Of a stretch of 64,000 nt of DNA, positions 1 to 13,400 are shown one piece after another. The notes beneath the pieces are model-generated. The model saw nothing but the letters and a program-made list of their open reading frames with translations, made no database searches and had not been told where the DNA came from. Within the stretch, counting starts at the first letter, position 1; each line of letters begins with the position of its first letter. This DNA comes from Hydractinia symbiolongicarpus (taxonomy: Eukaryota > Cnidaria > Hydrozoa > Anthoathecata > Hydractiniidae). The translations under genes and the position numbers were made by a program. Where the stretch lies: NCBI RefSeq assembly GCF_029227915.1, contig NC_079880.1, forward strand, positions 13,534,001 to 13,598,000, read 5' to 3'.

Positions 1-3000
1 AAAAGGTGGGAATGACTAAAAAATATGAGAAAAGCAAAATAGGAAAAATTTCCGGCTACGTAAAATAAATATTCCAGTCTTTTTAAATAAAATAAGTCAT
101 TTTATTGGGAGGCAATCTTGGGAGACGTGAAAAAAATTGAGTGGACAGTGGAGATCAGAAGATGGAGATTGGAAGAACGGAGTGGACATTTGAAAAACGG
201 AGTGAGCATTGAAAGAATGGAGTTGACAGTGAAAGAACGGATATATTAAGTCGATGATTCACAATTTTTTCGCTTTTTAGCTCATTTTTCAAACAGGCGT
301 CTTGATTTCCAAATCAGTAAAAAGAAAATAACTAAAGGAAAAGAAAAGATTGAACATAGACTCAGAATTACTTCTCTACTTATTTTTTGTCACCAATAAT
401 TATCTTGGGCAGATTTTAGAAAAGATAATTCGTAGTACGCACGTTCTTGTTTAGTGTAAAACATGCGCGAGTGTAAAAATAATGTTTACAGGTACAGATA
501 ATAATTGTGCCAGATTTTGCTGTGGTAAGCAAAAAGTCAGTCACGGGGACGTCATCAACGGTAGTGAACGTTGTATTTATAAGAAATTATCGTCATAACG
601 ACGCTAAGCAAGTTGTTCTAAAAAAGCGGGAAGCTGTATTGCGATTTTAAAATTACTAACTTAGCTGACTTTCTAATAGAAAACAAACAAAATATTAACA
701 CTAATATTTTTGAAATCTGATATTTGATAGTACAAGTGCAATGACAATAATAACGCGTAATTTTCCTCTTTTTACTTTATAAATCAAATGCTAGCAAAAG
801 TGTTTAGACAAATTCAGTTTTCCTGTTTACTTTAAGGAGCAAAGATATAAATTGTTCCTGTCGTCATAATTTCATGATTTCAAAGAAGTGCATTTTAATT
901 GATGATTATTTTTTTTAAATGACCCTTAATCTCGTTTACGGCCACCGGTAAGAGACAAAAGGGCTATGGGTATGAGGTTCGCAACCCTTTAAAGTTTGTT
1001 TGCAGCAGTTTCACCGTATGTGTCTAATGTATTGGTGTAAAAGGATTAAAGGTTAACTGCATTTAACCCTGTAATTTGTGGAGTTTTTTTTGTGTTATTA
1101 ACAAAAGTTTTTTCATTTTTTGTTCATTGCAAAACACACACTTATTGGAAATCAACACCATTTTTTAAGGTAAGGTTAGCATTTTTTTGTCTTTTTGTTT
1201 CATTTTAAAACAATTATAGGACACCAAATCAGGACATCAAAATAGCGAAGCGAAACATTCTTAGTTGAGACAGTTATTGTTCTCCAGGGATTACCAGTTG
1301 AATGAAAACAATTTGTTGTTATTGCATAAGCAACAACCCATCTCTCTCCATCCGTCAACAAAATTAAGAAACAAAGAACAACCTCTTTCCCAGGGCATTT
1401 TGTCTTGTTGATGATGCGTAATAACGGCTCAGGGGCTAAACGACTCTGGGCGGCGAGGTTGAACAAAAACCCTCTAGCAGGGATAGGCTTCCGTCCGGTA
1501 TTTAAAATTTTATAGTCGGTAGCCGTTGGATTTGGTCATAAAAGAAAAAAATAATAATAATGGCTTATTCGTACGTATAAGATATTTTATAAAGAGAAAA
1601 CTGCTTGCTGCGATTTTTGTTTTCTTCTCTTTTTTTTTATGTACTGTTCTCTTCATTCTTTCGGTTTCATCAATTAGCAGCATTGTGTTTTGATTTGTGA
1701 ATTAAACGATACTGCACAGATCTCAAAAGGGGGATTGTTTTCAGTTTAGGAGTCTCCAAAATCAGAAATGTTTTTTTCTTTTTCCTTTCAGATTTTTTTC
1801 ACTCCAAATTCGAGATTTTCGGGATTCGCCTTTACTCATAAAATCAAAGAATGAAATGGAGTTTTGAGAATGAAATCACTAGCTACAATATAGCTACTTG
1901 ATAAATTTCTTTCTTCACATTTCCAAGAGTAAGTTTTTTCAATTTTGGTATATAGCTAGCTAGCTATATAGCTGCTAGCTATATAGCTAGCTAGTATATT
2001 TTATGTGAACTAAAGAGAATTTGTTGCAACATAAAAAAAATTAAAGTAAAATCAAATGTTATTTCTTACAACGCGAATACAAAGTAAAAATTTTCACAAT
2101 GTCTAAGGTGTAGCAGACAAATATGAGCCTTCAATAAAAATTACGTTACAAGGAATTCTCGTTTTTCATCTTATACTCGCACACGTACTCAAAAATCATT
2201 CACTATTGTACTCGCATGCGCAAGAGCCTATACTCGAGTGTATGGAGCAGTATACTCGCTGATTACTCTAACATTGCCTCTGTACAAATGTTGATCAAAC
2301 TTTATTCGAACTACCCTTTTTTAACATTTATTTTGAGACGATGCTATATAATCCATTGGCCTATTGACGTATTTTATGACCTGTTCTTGTTATCTAACGT
2401 GACACTAACTTAACTTACCCAACTAATATAAATATTACCAAAACATTACCAAAACCTTTTATGATATTTTTGAATAGAACAGTGTTCTTAAAAATATCCA
2501 TCTCGTTTCCAGAGCGTAGAGTAAGAAAGAAAAAATTGATATAACAGAGACTGGAAAATTCGACTTATCAAATGAAACAAGTGATGCTTTCATCAAAAAT
2601 TTGATTTTTTCTTGCAGTATAGTAAAAAATAGAAAAAAATATGTCCTTATATGCCAAATGGGCTCCACTGCTCTTAGCTCGCTACACTTTCTTCACTTAA
2701 CTCCGCAAAAATAAGCTGGGGTTAGTTGGCTGTATATATAGATATCAGATAATAATTTCTAGATAAGAAGGAAAATTTGTAGGAATTTCAGTTAATTTTT
2801 TTAAATAAAATTCTGGAAAAAAGTCTTTTTTTTTATTTTTGTTGTAACTGACTTGTAGGAAAGTCGTAACGTCGATATTTATAAAAAAGGTATATATTGT
2901 AAATTTGTTACTTTCTGTGTGTGCTATCTGATAAAATAATGTAAATATGTCACAGAATGGTATTTTGTTTGATGTGACTGCACAAAGTTTTCTTTAGTCA

Positions 3001-3063
3001 AAGGCTCTTTTTACCTAATTGAATGTTTTCCTAATTTACAATTGTGTTCCATCTTTATCATTG

Positions 3064-3101
<38 letters not shown>

Positions 3102-3104
3102 TAG
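1..3104. other. Intergenic, AT-rich; no gene recognised
   Basis: No coding region recognised. About 120-240 holds a degenerate repeat of GAGTGGACA/GAAAGAACGGA type. About 1955-2000 is a palindromic AGCTAGCTATATAGC run. About 1383-1460 carries, on the minus strand, a copy of the dispersed repeat also seen at 9214-9303. A long TA microsatellite at 3065-3092 precedes the VTI1A acceptor. Confidence 0.6.
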
Positions 3105-3178
3105 AAGTTCATAGTAAAAATGATTCTATGTTATTGAAAAATATAGCTGTATCTGTAAATTCCAATTTAGTCACTGTC

Positions 3179-6100
3179 ATGGGTGACCTATTTGCTGATT
3201 ATGAAAATGACTTTGCAGTATTGAGTGCAGATATTGTCGCCAAGACAAATAAGACACCCAATGTGCATGGTGGTGAGTCGTTGCTTTTTGTTTACTTACT
3301 ATACCTTTTGAAGCGATGCATCAAGACGATCCAGGCCTATCAATAAGGGGAGAGCAATTGCTATGCTCACGCAAAAACTCCCCCAATCCTGAGAAATAAG
3401 AAACTAGCTGAGCCATTAATTGCTCCCCCAATTCCTAAAAAGGTTTTTCTGACATAGCAATATCAATTCATCTCACATGAAAATCAGCGTTCTATATATA
3501 CACATGGTTTTATGTTAACCCTGTCAGGTGTCGATGATCCTATCGTACTTGAGTAATAAAGCTTTTCTAATTGTTTATGTGAAATTATCCAGTGATTCTG
3601 CTTTAAGAATTTCCTGTTTTTTTTAACAAATACTAACCTGGTGAAACGATTGTTTGCAAATTTTCCATCTATTTTCCATTCATCTTTTTGAAAGAAGTTG
3701 TAATACATCAAGGGAAATAAATTTGGGTGTATCAACTAGGTATGCTGATGCATTTATGTGTACATAGTAATTGGCTTTTTGATTTTAATTTACAATACCC
3801 TAATAGTATATTGTAAAAATGTAAATTTCCGCAATGTATACCAGAAAACAGATATATGTTATATATATATTTTGCACTATGGAAGTTTGCTTTGTTTTAA
3901 ATTTTTAGAAGAGAAGAGAATCTTAATAAACGAGGTTGAACAAAAGTTTGATGATGCACAAGAATTGGTAGATTATTTTTGTTGTTCTTGCTTTTTTATA
4001 CGCCTAAACGCCATATCAGTTTTCTTTATGCACTGCAATGTGTTTTTTGTGGAGAAAAGTGACCACTCTGCATACTGCCAATGGAAATAAGAATTCTAGA
4101 AAGAAAGATTGTGCAGTTGAAGATTGGTCAAAGAGTCTTAAGAATTGTACAAAATGTGCAATAAGAAATTACGAAGACGAACATTTTAATTAAAATCGAC
4201 AAATAAAAAGTTGCAAATCAGTATAACCGGAAGTACCTGTTGCTTTGTTTATATCTTAAGTCTTAACTAAGATTTATCCTAAATGTACTGTGAAGTATGA
4301 ATGAGAATTTTAAATTCAACAAGGCAAACATTAATTCCGTAATCGTAATCTTTTCTTCTATACTCATTTCTTTCCTCAAGGTACACAAAATGATTATGTG
4401 ACTGGGCTAGAGTGTACAGACGTATTTAAGTAGTTCTAACAAAAACTTCCAATAAATGACTTAAGGTGTTTTTTTAAAAAAAGGTACTCCATTTATACGA
4501 AGGTCCAATCCCTTTTACACCAACGCCCAATCTCTTAAACACCAACTCCTAATCCTTTATACACTGTGATAAATAAGAACTGCATTGCAAGCATAATTTA
4601 GTTTTCTATGCAACAGGATCTATATTTCTGCTCGAGGTAAAATGGGGTACTTGACGGACAATTTCCAACCAAACATTCTTAATTTGTGAAATAAGGAGTA
4701 AGCCTTGGGGCCTCATTTTAACAGTCACTTATTTTTTGTCAGTTGGAACAAATGGATCTTGAGGTTCGAGGTATGTCTGGTGAGACGAAAGCTAAATTTG
4801 GAACGAAGCTCAAATCTTATAAAGACGAAATCAGAAACTTGGAGATAAACTTTGTGAGCATGTTACCTTGATTACTTTTTATACTTTTATTAGAATTTAG
4901 CGAAATTGGCCGAAGACAATGTTGGGTTAGCAAGGCATACCCTTTAAGATCTTTCGACGGATATTCCTGAAATTTTGGAAATATTGTGAACTTTTTACAT
5001 ATTTTATTTCAACATTTGTTTCGATAATAAATTCAGCTTTAACATCAATTTTTTTGGTAACTTGTTTTAGAAAAAAGCAAAGATTGCTTTGACAGACTAT
5101 GAGCATGCACGTAGTGAATTACTGAGTGGTGAAGATGGGGCACATTCTGAAGACCAGGTAAACTTGAACGTGATGGCAGTTTTTTTTATTGTTAATTAAG
5201 ATATGATTCCATCCGCATTTCTTTTTGGGTTCCCTGCAGTACATTTATGGCAACTAAAGCACTGTCTTTAAGATACATGGCCTAGCGTTTCAACTGCTCA
5301 ATGTTTTGAAAATTTTAAAACGGTTGATGTAGACTATGTTTTAAAAAACGGCAGCGAAAAGTTGTTTATGTTAGTTCTGTGTCCTCCTTTCATACAGTAA
5401 GCGTCTAGTTTTTTGGTTACTTTTATTTTCACGGGGATATCTCCATACAATCCTTTTTAGAGGTCAAGACTGTTGGAAAATAATGAGCGACTCGAAAGAA
5501 CAAACAGACGTTTAGATGAAGGATACAAAGTTTGTATCGAGACAGGTCAGTCATCATATACAACCCTAACATTCATTAGGATTTTTTACCAATTTTTGAG
5601 ACTGGTGTATAGAAAAGGAGAACTTCGTAATAACACAACCCTGAAAAAGGTTTTGTTTCATTTCAGAGGAGATTGGTGAGGAGATTTTAACAAATTTGGG
5701 AAGAGATCGAGAAACGATGACGAAAACGAGGGATCGAGTGAGTATTTTAATTAGAGATATTTTCGCGAGAAAAACTTTCGCAAATTTCGCATTTTTGGCT
5801 CTTTCCGCGTAACGTTATCTTGTGAAACTTTCAAAATAACCATTCACGAAAGTTTACTAACTATTTCAACTTTTTAAAATCTTGGGATTTTAAAATTATA
5901 TTTGCAATATATTGGCACGTTCAAAGTTTATGTATGTTAAAATTACATAATAACGGTCTTTGTTTCTCAGTAAGCAAATCGAAAACTTATAAATTACGAA
6001 TTGCGAAAGTTTATCTTGCGAATTCTAATTTCAGATATTGCGAAAGTTTTTCTCACGAAAGTTTTTCCATTAAATTATGAACTTAATAAAAGCGAAACAG

Positions 6101-6895
6101 AGTGCAAGGGATAAATCAATCAATTAAAAGATTGATGCAAGAAAAAAATCAAAAGGAAGGCCAAGCCACTCAAATAAATGCCTGCAAAAAAATTAATTAA
6201 TTTACAGTCGACCCCAACTGTGAAAATTACTGCCGCTGAGTGATATGCAGAGAACCCTTAACTTTCGCTCAGCGCATCCATACGATAGTGTGGAGTAGGT
6301 TAACATAGTGATAAGAATTTTTGCGCAACAAGAATTAAAAATTTTGCACGTAGTGTTTGGAGCCCAAAAGAGAGAATATTGCTGCGAATGAATAAGTAGT
6401 TGTTGTTGTTGTTGTTGCTGTCGCCGTAACAAAGCCACAATGTTTTTTGTTCTAGCTTCGAAATACCAACGCAGATCTTACAAAAAGTTCTCGTATACTC
6501 ACGACAATGATGAAAAGGTATGTTGACAAATAAAAACGGCACGTGTTTCTGATGAAAACTCGCTTCCAGAAATGCGGTACCCTCGTAACGTTTTTCAATC
6601 AATTGCGACTTCTCGTTCTCGTTGACAAAACACTTCACGAACCTCGATAGATCAAACTTTACCGCTCAAGTAGGCATACATTTGTAGTACGAAGTACAAA
6701 CGACATAGCTATGCCAAACTTTAAAATTTAAACGACTTGTTAATAGTCGCCACATATAATCTCAATCTGTATTTTATATCAAGTTGTTTTTTTTTTAGGG
6801 TTGTTCAAAACCGCATCTTGCTCTTCTTCGTCTGTCTATGTATAATATCCGTTATCTGTGTCGTTATTTATTACGCTGCTAAAAAGAATCCATGA
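3179..6895 (+). CDS. VTI1A: Vesicle transport t-SNARE-interacting protein, VTI1A-type Qb-SNARE (8 coding exons)
   Basis: Coding exons: 3179-3272, 3909-3967, 4743-4853, 5071-5157, 5461-5545, 5667-5737, 6456-6517, 6799-6895. All junctions are GT/AG, phases close exactly, and the product is 221 aa (human VTI1A is about 217). The N-terminal Habc-like half starts MGDLFADYENDF. The SNARE helix covers about residues 125-190, with the family string KSSRILT. A C-terminal membrane anchor spans about 196-217 and ends in AAKKNP. Family members are tail-anchored Qb-SNAREs in fusion at the trans-Golgi and endosomes. Exon 2 (59 bp) is easily missed. The start was chosen by match to the family N-terminus; an in-frame ATG at 3128 would add 17 residues. 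An AG acceptor at 3103-3104 after a pyrimidine run suggests an upstream 5' UTR intron. AATAAA at 7471 is a possible poly(A) signal. VTI1B is less likely by sequence. The call is from remembered family sequence. Confidence 0.95.
5761..6060. mobile_element. MITE-like inverted-repeat element in VTI1A intron 6
   Basis: The two ends (5761-5783 and 6038-6060) are inverted copies of about 23 bp, reading TTTCGYGAGAAAAACTTTCG on the inward strand. The interior is AT-rich and non-coding. It lies wholly in the intron between exons 6 and 7 of the VTI1A gene. No clear target duplication was resolved. Confidence 0.5.
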
Positions 6896-6899
6896 ACAC

Positions 6900-6985
6900 G
6901 AGAATTTCGTGTGGACCGAACATCACGAAATGGTGGCAACGCGAGAATTTCGTGTGGACCGAACACCACGAAAGGGTGGCAACTC
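6900..6985 (+). repeat. 43-bp tandem duplication in the VTI1A 3' UTR
   Basis: Two near-identical units (starts 6900 and 6943) begin GAGAATTTCGTGTGGACC and end GGTGGCAAC. They start five bases after the VTI1A stop codon, so they should be transcribed in the 3' UTR. A related inverted segment (TTCGTGCCACCC) lies near 7100, so the transcript could fold there. Confidence 0.7.
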
Positions 6986-7875
6986 CTAAAATATCCGTGA
7001 CATTTAAAAAGAAAAGCTTAAAAAAGTGACAATTTTTGCAAAAAAGTCGTAAAAACAGAAAGTAAACGTTTTATTTATGCTTTTTTGGTCTAAAAGTTTT
7101 CGTGCCACCCTATCGTAAGTGCAGCCGTCTATTTGTATATATTTTATTTCAATAACGCCTGTGGGCATTTTTATAACTTATACTGTTCTGGTTCTTATAT
7201 CGTATTTTCGTTACTAGGAATTTGTATGTATACTGTAGTGAATTTTCCTGTTAGTTTTGCCTTATTGTAGATTTAGACCATTCTCCTATTGCCGTATTAA
7301 AAATGTTTTTTTTTTCTTTTTAAAATTACAGCCCTTGTTTAAAAAAAACAGTCAGATAGATTTATGTAAACCCATTTTGTAGAACACTTAGGAATGAAAA
7401 TGCAAATCAAGAAGGTCTTTATACAAAATCCATAATTTGACTGACCTTTTGTTTGTAAAATTATTTTGTCAATAAACCCCCCACAGACGATCTAAACTAA
7501 TTACGCATCAGATGAACAAAAAGAGTATGGTATTTGTTGTGAAGCCTGTTCTAAAATTTGTTGGGAAGTAAAACCATTGAGCTACAAAAATTCTTCGTTG
7601 TTCGGATCAAGATTTGCCCTAGGTTTTTTTGTCACATGGTAACATAGAGCTTGCAGATTTGAATCTCGTTGTGTAATAAAAGAAACATTTCTAAAAATTT
7701 ATAAAGTCATAGCATGCTTCTCAGCAGAAAACCTGTCCATTCAGCAATTTACGTTTTTAAACATTTTGTGATTTGACAGTAGAAGGTACCAATAATCTCA
7801 GTCAAAAGTTTCTTGCGAACCTGTTTCTTCTAACAAGGCCAACGTGTATGTCCTGTTTTATTATACCGATGAATA

Positions 7876-7997
7876 TCTATATTATAATGCCCGTATACGT
7901 CTGTCCGTCCGTCCGTCCGTCCGTTTGTCTGTCACGCAAAATGGTAGCTTAGCTGCGACGGGCGAACCCGTGGATTTTTCCACGGGCTAACGACTAG
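7876..7997 (+). mobile_element. Miniature non-autonomous Helitron (122 bp)
   Basis: The element starts TCTATATTATAATGCCC, carries a (GTCC)n run, and ends with a hairpin (CCCGTGG-ATTTTT-CCACGGG) followed shortly by the terminal CTAG. The flanking bases are A on the left and T on the right. A 5' TC, a 3' hairpin plus CTRR, and insertion between A and T are the classic Helitron signature. No coding capacity. Related units are in the 34960-35409 array. Confidence 0.75.
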
Positions 7998-8358
7998 TAT
8001 ATTTATATTTATTAGCAGTTTTGTTTTTCAAATGTTAAATTTTGATTCCAAGCGTGTGTTTTATACGCGCTTGTAAAACATGTACTCGAAGAATAATAAT
8101 GAAGCCCCAACGATTTGTTAGAGTTTTTCCACTTGCCAAATTTTGTGTTCTGGTGTTTCTAGGTGTATTACCATTTATTAAAGTACATGTAGAAATCTGT
8201 TCTTATTGTTCATCTTTTTTATATTCGTCCTTCCTCATTTCCAGGTCGTTGCTGTTTTGTGTTACCCAGGCTCCGTGTTGTGGGTAAATGCATTCAGAGA
8301 AATCAAAATTCAATATATCTTGACATGCGAAACTGTTCGTTTTACACGAAATTTACAG

Positions 8359-8489
8359 CCTCGTTTCCAGGGCATATTAAAACTTTTTGACGTTTGGACG
8401 ACGCTCATTGTCAATTATTATTATTCCGAATATACAGGATAGCCACTTTCCTTGCGCAGGAAAAAAAGAAAAAAGCCCTGGGAACGAGG
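8359..8489. mobile_element. Short MITE with CCTCGTTTCCAGGGC ends
   Basis: CCTCGTTTCCAGGGC at 8359-8373 is matched in inverse orientation by GCCCTGGGAACGAGG at 8475-8489, with one mismatch, giving a 131-bp non-coding element. The same terminal motif recurs at about 1395, 9070 and 21450. Confidence 0.5.
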
Positions 8490-9198
8490 TTGGCGAAATT
8501 TATTGCTTCATTGAGGAAAATAACGTTCTTTCCTCGTTCAAGTGGTATGTTATCTTATTATCCTTATCCCAAGGGTTTGCTGCCTGATGTCAAAGTCGTT
8601 AACGTTCATTTGATACCGACGGCCGTAATGTCAAAGAGCCAAGAACCCCTAGGGACGAGGCTAGAACCTTTTTTAATAAACATTAATTTTAAAGATTCCT
8701 TGACGTGTGTTTTTTCCTCCTAAGCGGCATCTGATTATCGCACAACCCTCTAACTGGGCATGTCCAGCCTACCTGTATGACAAAACATAAAATATTCGTG
8801 AACTTTGTCCCGAAAAGCCATTTTAGGTGTCTATTTATATGTGTGTTGGCTGACTATCTCCAGCGAGGTTAAATTAATTCAATGTTTAAATAGCATTCCT
8901 ACTTCGCAGGACAAGACAATTCTTACACCAGATGATAATTTTACGCTTTCGCTTTTGTTCAAAGTTTATTCCACCAGGCCGGACTGTCGTGCTGACGAAT
9001 CAAGCCAAATCCTTCTTACGTTGGTTGGCCTAAATTTCCGCCGTCTTGTGGTCAGAAAAGATACAAGATGCCCTGGAGGGACGAGGTTGATGTAGACTCA
9101 ATTTTATAATAAGATGCAGTGAGGTGCCGCCCAAGTGGCCAGTCCTATTTACCGAGCTTAATCCCCTTCATATTGGGCAAATTCACCTCCATAACAGG

Positions 9199-9318
9199 TA
9201 CACGGCATTATGCAACCTGGTTCTCAGAGTCTTGTGGCCTCTGAGCCGTTATTACGGAGCCGCTACCAACTTCATCAACAAGGCAAAATGCCGTGAGAAC
9301 GGATACACGGCATTATGC
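9199..9318 (+). repeat. About 90-bp dispersed repeat copy flanked by 15-bp direct repeats
   Basis: Perfect direct repeats TACACGGCATTATGC (9199-9213 and 9304-9318) bracket a segment that starts AACCTGGTTCTCAGAGTC and includes TGAGCCGTTATTACG. A similar segment is on the minus strand at about 1383-1460. The direct repeats look like a target-site duplication, longer than usual for cut-and-paste elements. Confidence 0.5.
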
Positions 9319-10470
9319 TGCCCACATGCTTGTTTCCAACACGCTGGCCGATCTTGTATAACCTGTCCATTTTCATAACAACGTTTCTTGTTTTTTTGAG
9401 AAGTATCATTTACTTTGACGTTGCAATCGGCGAAAGACAACTTACGAAAATTAAAACAGCCTAAAATGCAGATTTGGCGACAGTGAATAAATCATTGCGA
9501 TTGGTCAAAATTTCCAATTGGGTCTGATATAACACTTGGTTTAAACAGTTCCTTACTCGTCAAATAATTGACGCCCTCGATGATCTCCAACCTCATTCCC
9601 AAGCTTTTTAAGCTTTTCCATAGGTTTTCCCAAGCACTCAGAAACATAGAATTAGCATTTAGGGTCTTTATTCATCATATAATCAATTCATTTACATGGA
9701 GAAAAAACTTCAAGATCATTTTTTCAACAACATAAAAAGCACTGTCATCATAAATTCTTCACCAGAAACATAAAAGACAAATAGCTGCAAAAAAGTTTAA
9801 TTACTCACGAGTTATTGTTGCATTGTAGACTTACCCAAAAGTCTTCTGCACCCAAATTTTCAAGGTTACAAAATAACAGGGAAAATAACTTAAAGACGAA
9901 ATTTTTTCGCAATATTTCAGTATTTTCGCAAAATTAAAAAGCGCTAAGAATTCTCCTTTTTGAGGCGATGAAATTGCCGCATATTTTATTTCGAAAACTT
10001 TATTTTCTACAATGATGAATAAAATTTTTGAAATTGCAAAAATTTACACCTCTAAAGTTTTTTAAAATTAACAGTCGTGAAAACTTCTATTTTTAAGTTG
10101 AGCGATAAACACCGTAAAGCTTAATAGCGTTACTGGTGCGCAATAACATATGAAAAAACGGTTTGGCTGCCCGAGGCTTAGTTGTGTCCTGTTCGGGTAA
10201 TCAAGGAAGTACCATAGAATCTTCAATATACCTATAATTAACTCTTTTAATGGTAAAAGTAAAAATCAATTCGCCAATATTTACAACACACGGTTACGAA
10301 ACAAATATTTATACGCTATTAACAAATAGAATTCTATAAATAAACTACAAATAAAAAAAAAAAACCTTGTGCTTAAGCCTTCTAAGGACGAGGTTACTCG
10401 AATTTTTGGATATTTTTTTTATGCAGCCTGAATGAAACTTAAGAAAGAAGATATGAACAGGTAATAATGT
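9319..10470. other. Intergenic spacer downstream of the ZC2HC1 gene; no gene recognised
   Basis: AT-rich, without a recognisable gene. It includes a partial dispersed-repeat end near 9590 and 10385 (GGACGAGGTT). It should contain the ZC2HC1 3' UTR on the minus strand, but I saw no clear AATAAA close to the stop. Confidence 0.45.
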
Positions 10471-13400
10471 TTACGTCAGAGCCATTCTTCGGACACCGCA
10501 TTCGCAACAAAACTTTGCGTTCGTTACCGGATATTTTGTTCCGCAATCGTGACAAAAATTCGCCATTTTGCGACGGCCGGCACTGACGTTTCTTTCTTCG
10601 CCCAATCCGCTTTCTTTGCTTCTAGAGGATGGTCTGACAACTCCGACGGGATGCTCTTTTTTATTCGTTCGATAAGTAAAATTGTCGTTTAAATCCATCC
10701 CAGAATCCAATTCGTCATAGTTTGACGGCGTGCGTGCGTTTTTACCAGAATCGTGTCGTTTCAAGTCTTCGAACCATTTCGGGTCACTATCGTAAATTTA
10801 GTAAACTTTATCAATCAACAATAGAAAATTTTGAAAGCCATAATCACATAAATCATCAAAATAATCATTGGCTCCACGAAAAAGTAAATTTAACAACGGT
10901 TTTAAGATTCACGATAAAACCTGGTTCACACAAGCAAAACTATACTAAAGTTATTGCGATTTTATGGCGATATAAAAACAAGAGATATTTACGAAGTAGA
11001 TTGTTTTACGTGTAAGTGTAATAAAAGGTAATAAAGAAGAGTGTAATAAAGTTTTAAAGTGAGAAAAGAAAGATTTATTTCACTAGTGTAAACAACCCTT
11101 AAAATTAAGTTTGTACGTAGTATGGTGGAATCAAAGAAAATGACTGCAGAGGACATACCCGTTACGATTTTTTCCTGACCTTGGTTTTTCATTATCAGAA
11201 CCTGGACTCGAGAATCCTGAACTGGTTTTTGAATATCTCGAGTTGGTGTTTAGCGGACGTTCATCGTTGTCATTTCGAGCTGAAAAGTGAAAAAAAAGCC
11301 TTTACAAGTCTGGCAGGTTGGGAAGAAGGAAGGTGCCATCCAAATTGAATCAATGAGTTCCCATGATTTTGTTCATACAGAATCGTCTAAATCTTCTGTT
11401 CAACTAGTTAACGACGCAGCTTTTTTAGGTGGGAATTGAAGCCATGACTTTCAGTCGGGCACTCTGAGACAAAATGTAAACAGTACTTTATACTGCTATC
11501 ATGTTGTGTCAGTCAATATCACCAATTTTATAGAGTTTATTTTTAAATAAGGCTTTAGAAGAGGTGTTACCTTTTCTTCTCCCTGCTATAACGGTATCTG
11601 ATTTAGATTTTTTCTCCGGAAGTGGAATATTCCTTCTGATGGGTCCAGGTGAGGTTACAGGTTTTGCACCGGGCGAAGAAACTAAACGGGAAATTATTAA
11701 TAAAAGCAGGTATTAACAGAGAGAATACGTACAGACATTTTCAGTACTGGGTTAGAGTAAAATGTAGTGTTGTCAGCCCAGTTGAAACCATCTACTGACC
11801 GCGTTCCGGTTTGTGTAGCAGGAGAGCAAGTTAGACCAATGCTTTACGTATATCTGACGAATATGCAGAGACACAAGACACGTCTTTTACAAACACAATT
11901 TTAACACTACACAACTTCACTATTAACAGGAAAGAAGAGACTGCATTTTATAGTAACCTCTTTATTTTTTCACGGAAGGAAACTGCTGGTTTTTTGCAGC
12001 TTCGTCGTTCCACCAAGCCATTGTTGAGGTGTAAGTGTATTTTCGAAAGGGAAATTGTATAATAAGACACTGTATAAACATAATTCTCCCACCACACAAT
12101 AATGATAACAGAAAAAAAATCCAGAAAAAAACACAGATTTTACAGGTTAAAACAAATTTTTGCCCTGCAAATAAACTCTCAGAGAAGTATTATATATTTC
12201 TACCAATTTTTGACCTAAAAATGAGCTCTCAAAGAAGTAATATATATTTCATACCGGGTCCGGAAGATCCCCCTCTGCGTTTTACTGGAGATTCTGCAGA
12301 GACTTTCCTTTGTCCAGGCATCGGCGGCTTATACTAAAATATAAAAAGATTACAATAATATAGTTTCTTTTAGAGGCATAGTTGAATAAGTGTGTATTAA
12401 TAATCCATGATTATAAACAATCTGTTACGATCATTCATATCTTTCTCATCGTAATATTTCGACCTACTTCGCGCATGTCATTATCAGACGGGTGACGGAA
12501 GGAAACGGTTGAAGTCACTACGTTGACATCTGAAACAATGCAGTGACTTCTCCTAATATGTGTGAACATTTGTTTTCCATGTCTGCCGTCACATACTGGC
12601 TAACAATAACTTACACTTCCATTTTTAACGAAAAAATGTATGGCAAGCAACTTTGGAAAAACTATAGAATACCCCCCGCCCCCAATAAAAAACGTTCTTT
12701 GTTAACCAAAATCGGATGTCAATTAGCTTTTGTTTAATGGAGTGTTAGATTAAACAAGCTGGTAAAAAAAGCGTTATATCTTTTTTGTTCAAAGATCCTT
12801 TCTTATAGCATTGGACTAAATTTATGGGTTCATTTGTAAGGTCGTGTATTTCTAAGTTATTTTTTTTTATTTTTTGGCATTTTTGATATATTTTTTGGCT
12901 TATCTTTAATTTTTTAGTTCCGCGGACTCGAATTTCGATATATTTTAGTAAATTAAGATAATATAAATTGAACTAAAATTATTTAAATAGAAAAAACGGA
13001 CTAACAAACCTGCTGTCGTTTTTGTTGTTTTTCTTTCTTCGCGGAGAACTTCGAATCGCCAGACTGCTTTGGTAAACGTGACTTCTGTTCCTTGCAAAAA
13101 TTGATATGTCTTTCTGCAGCGCTTTCATTGAATCTCCTATTACAGTACTGACATTGGATATAATCTGGATTAAAAGTCGGCGATGGGGGAGGGGGTAATG
13201 CTGCTCCAGTTTTTTGAGCTGCAGTAACACCTCGGGCTGCACGGATGGTTTTAATAAACTCCTCATGTTGTCGTCTCCAGTCCTTTTTTCTAGGTGCCTA
13301 TGACGCCAAGAATAGCTTGTACAAATTCATACACAACACACATATAGACACGTTAGAAATGTCTGCAAAGATATTTCAAATATTGGTGATTTTAATCTTA

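Larger units (their letters stand above)
7100..9198. other. Intergenic; dispersed CCTCGTTCCCAGGG-type repeats
   Basis: No gene recognised downstream of VTI1A apart from the miniature Helitron. From about 8350 the sequence is studded with fragments of one dispersed repeat whose ends read CCTGGGAACGAGG or its complement (8359, 8475, 8648, about 9070). Confidence 0.5.

Noticed and set aside
12979-13266. 95-codon minus-strand frame within the ZC2HC1 locus
   Set aside because: It is the wrong frame of ZC2HC1 exon 4, which has a continuous 91-codon zinc-finger frame.
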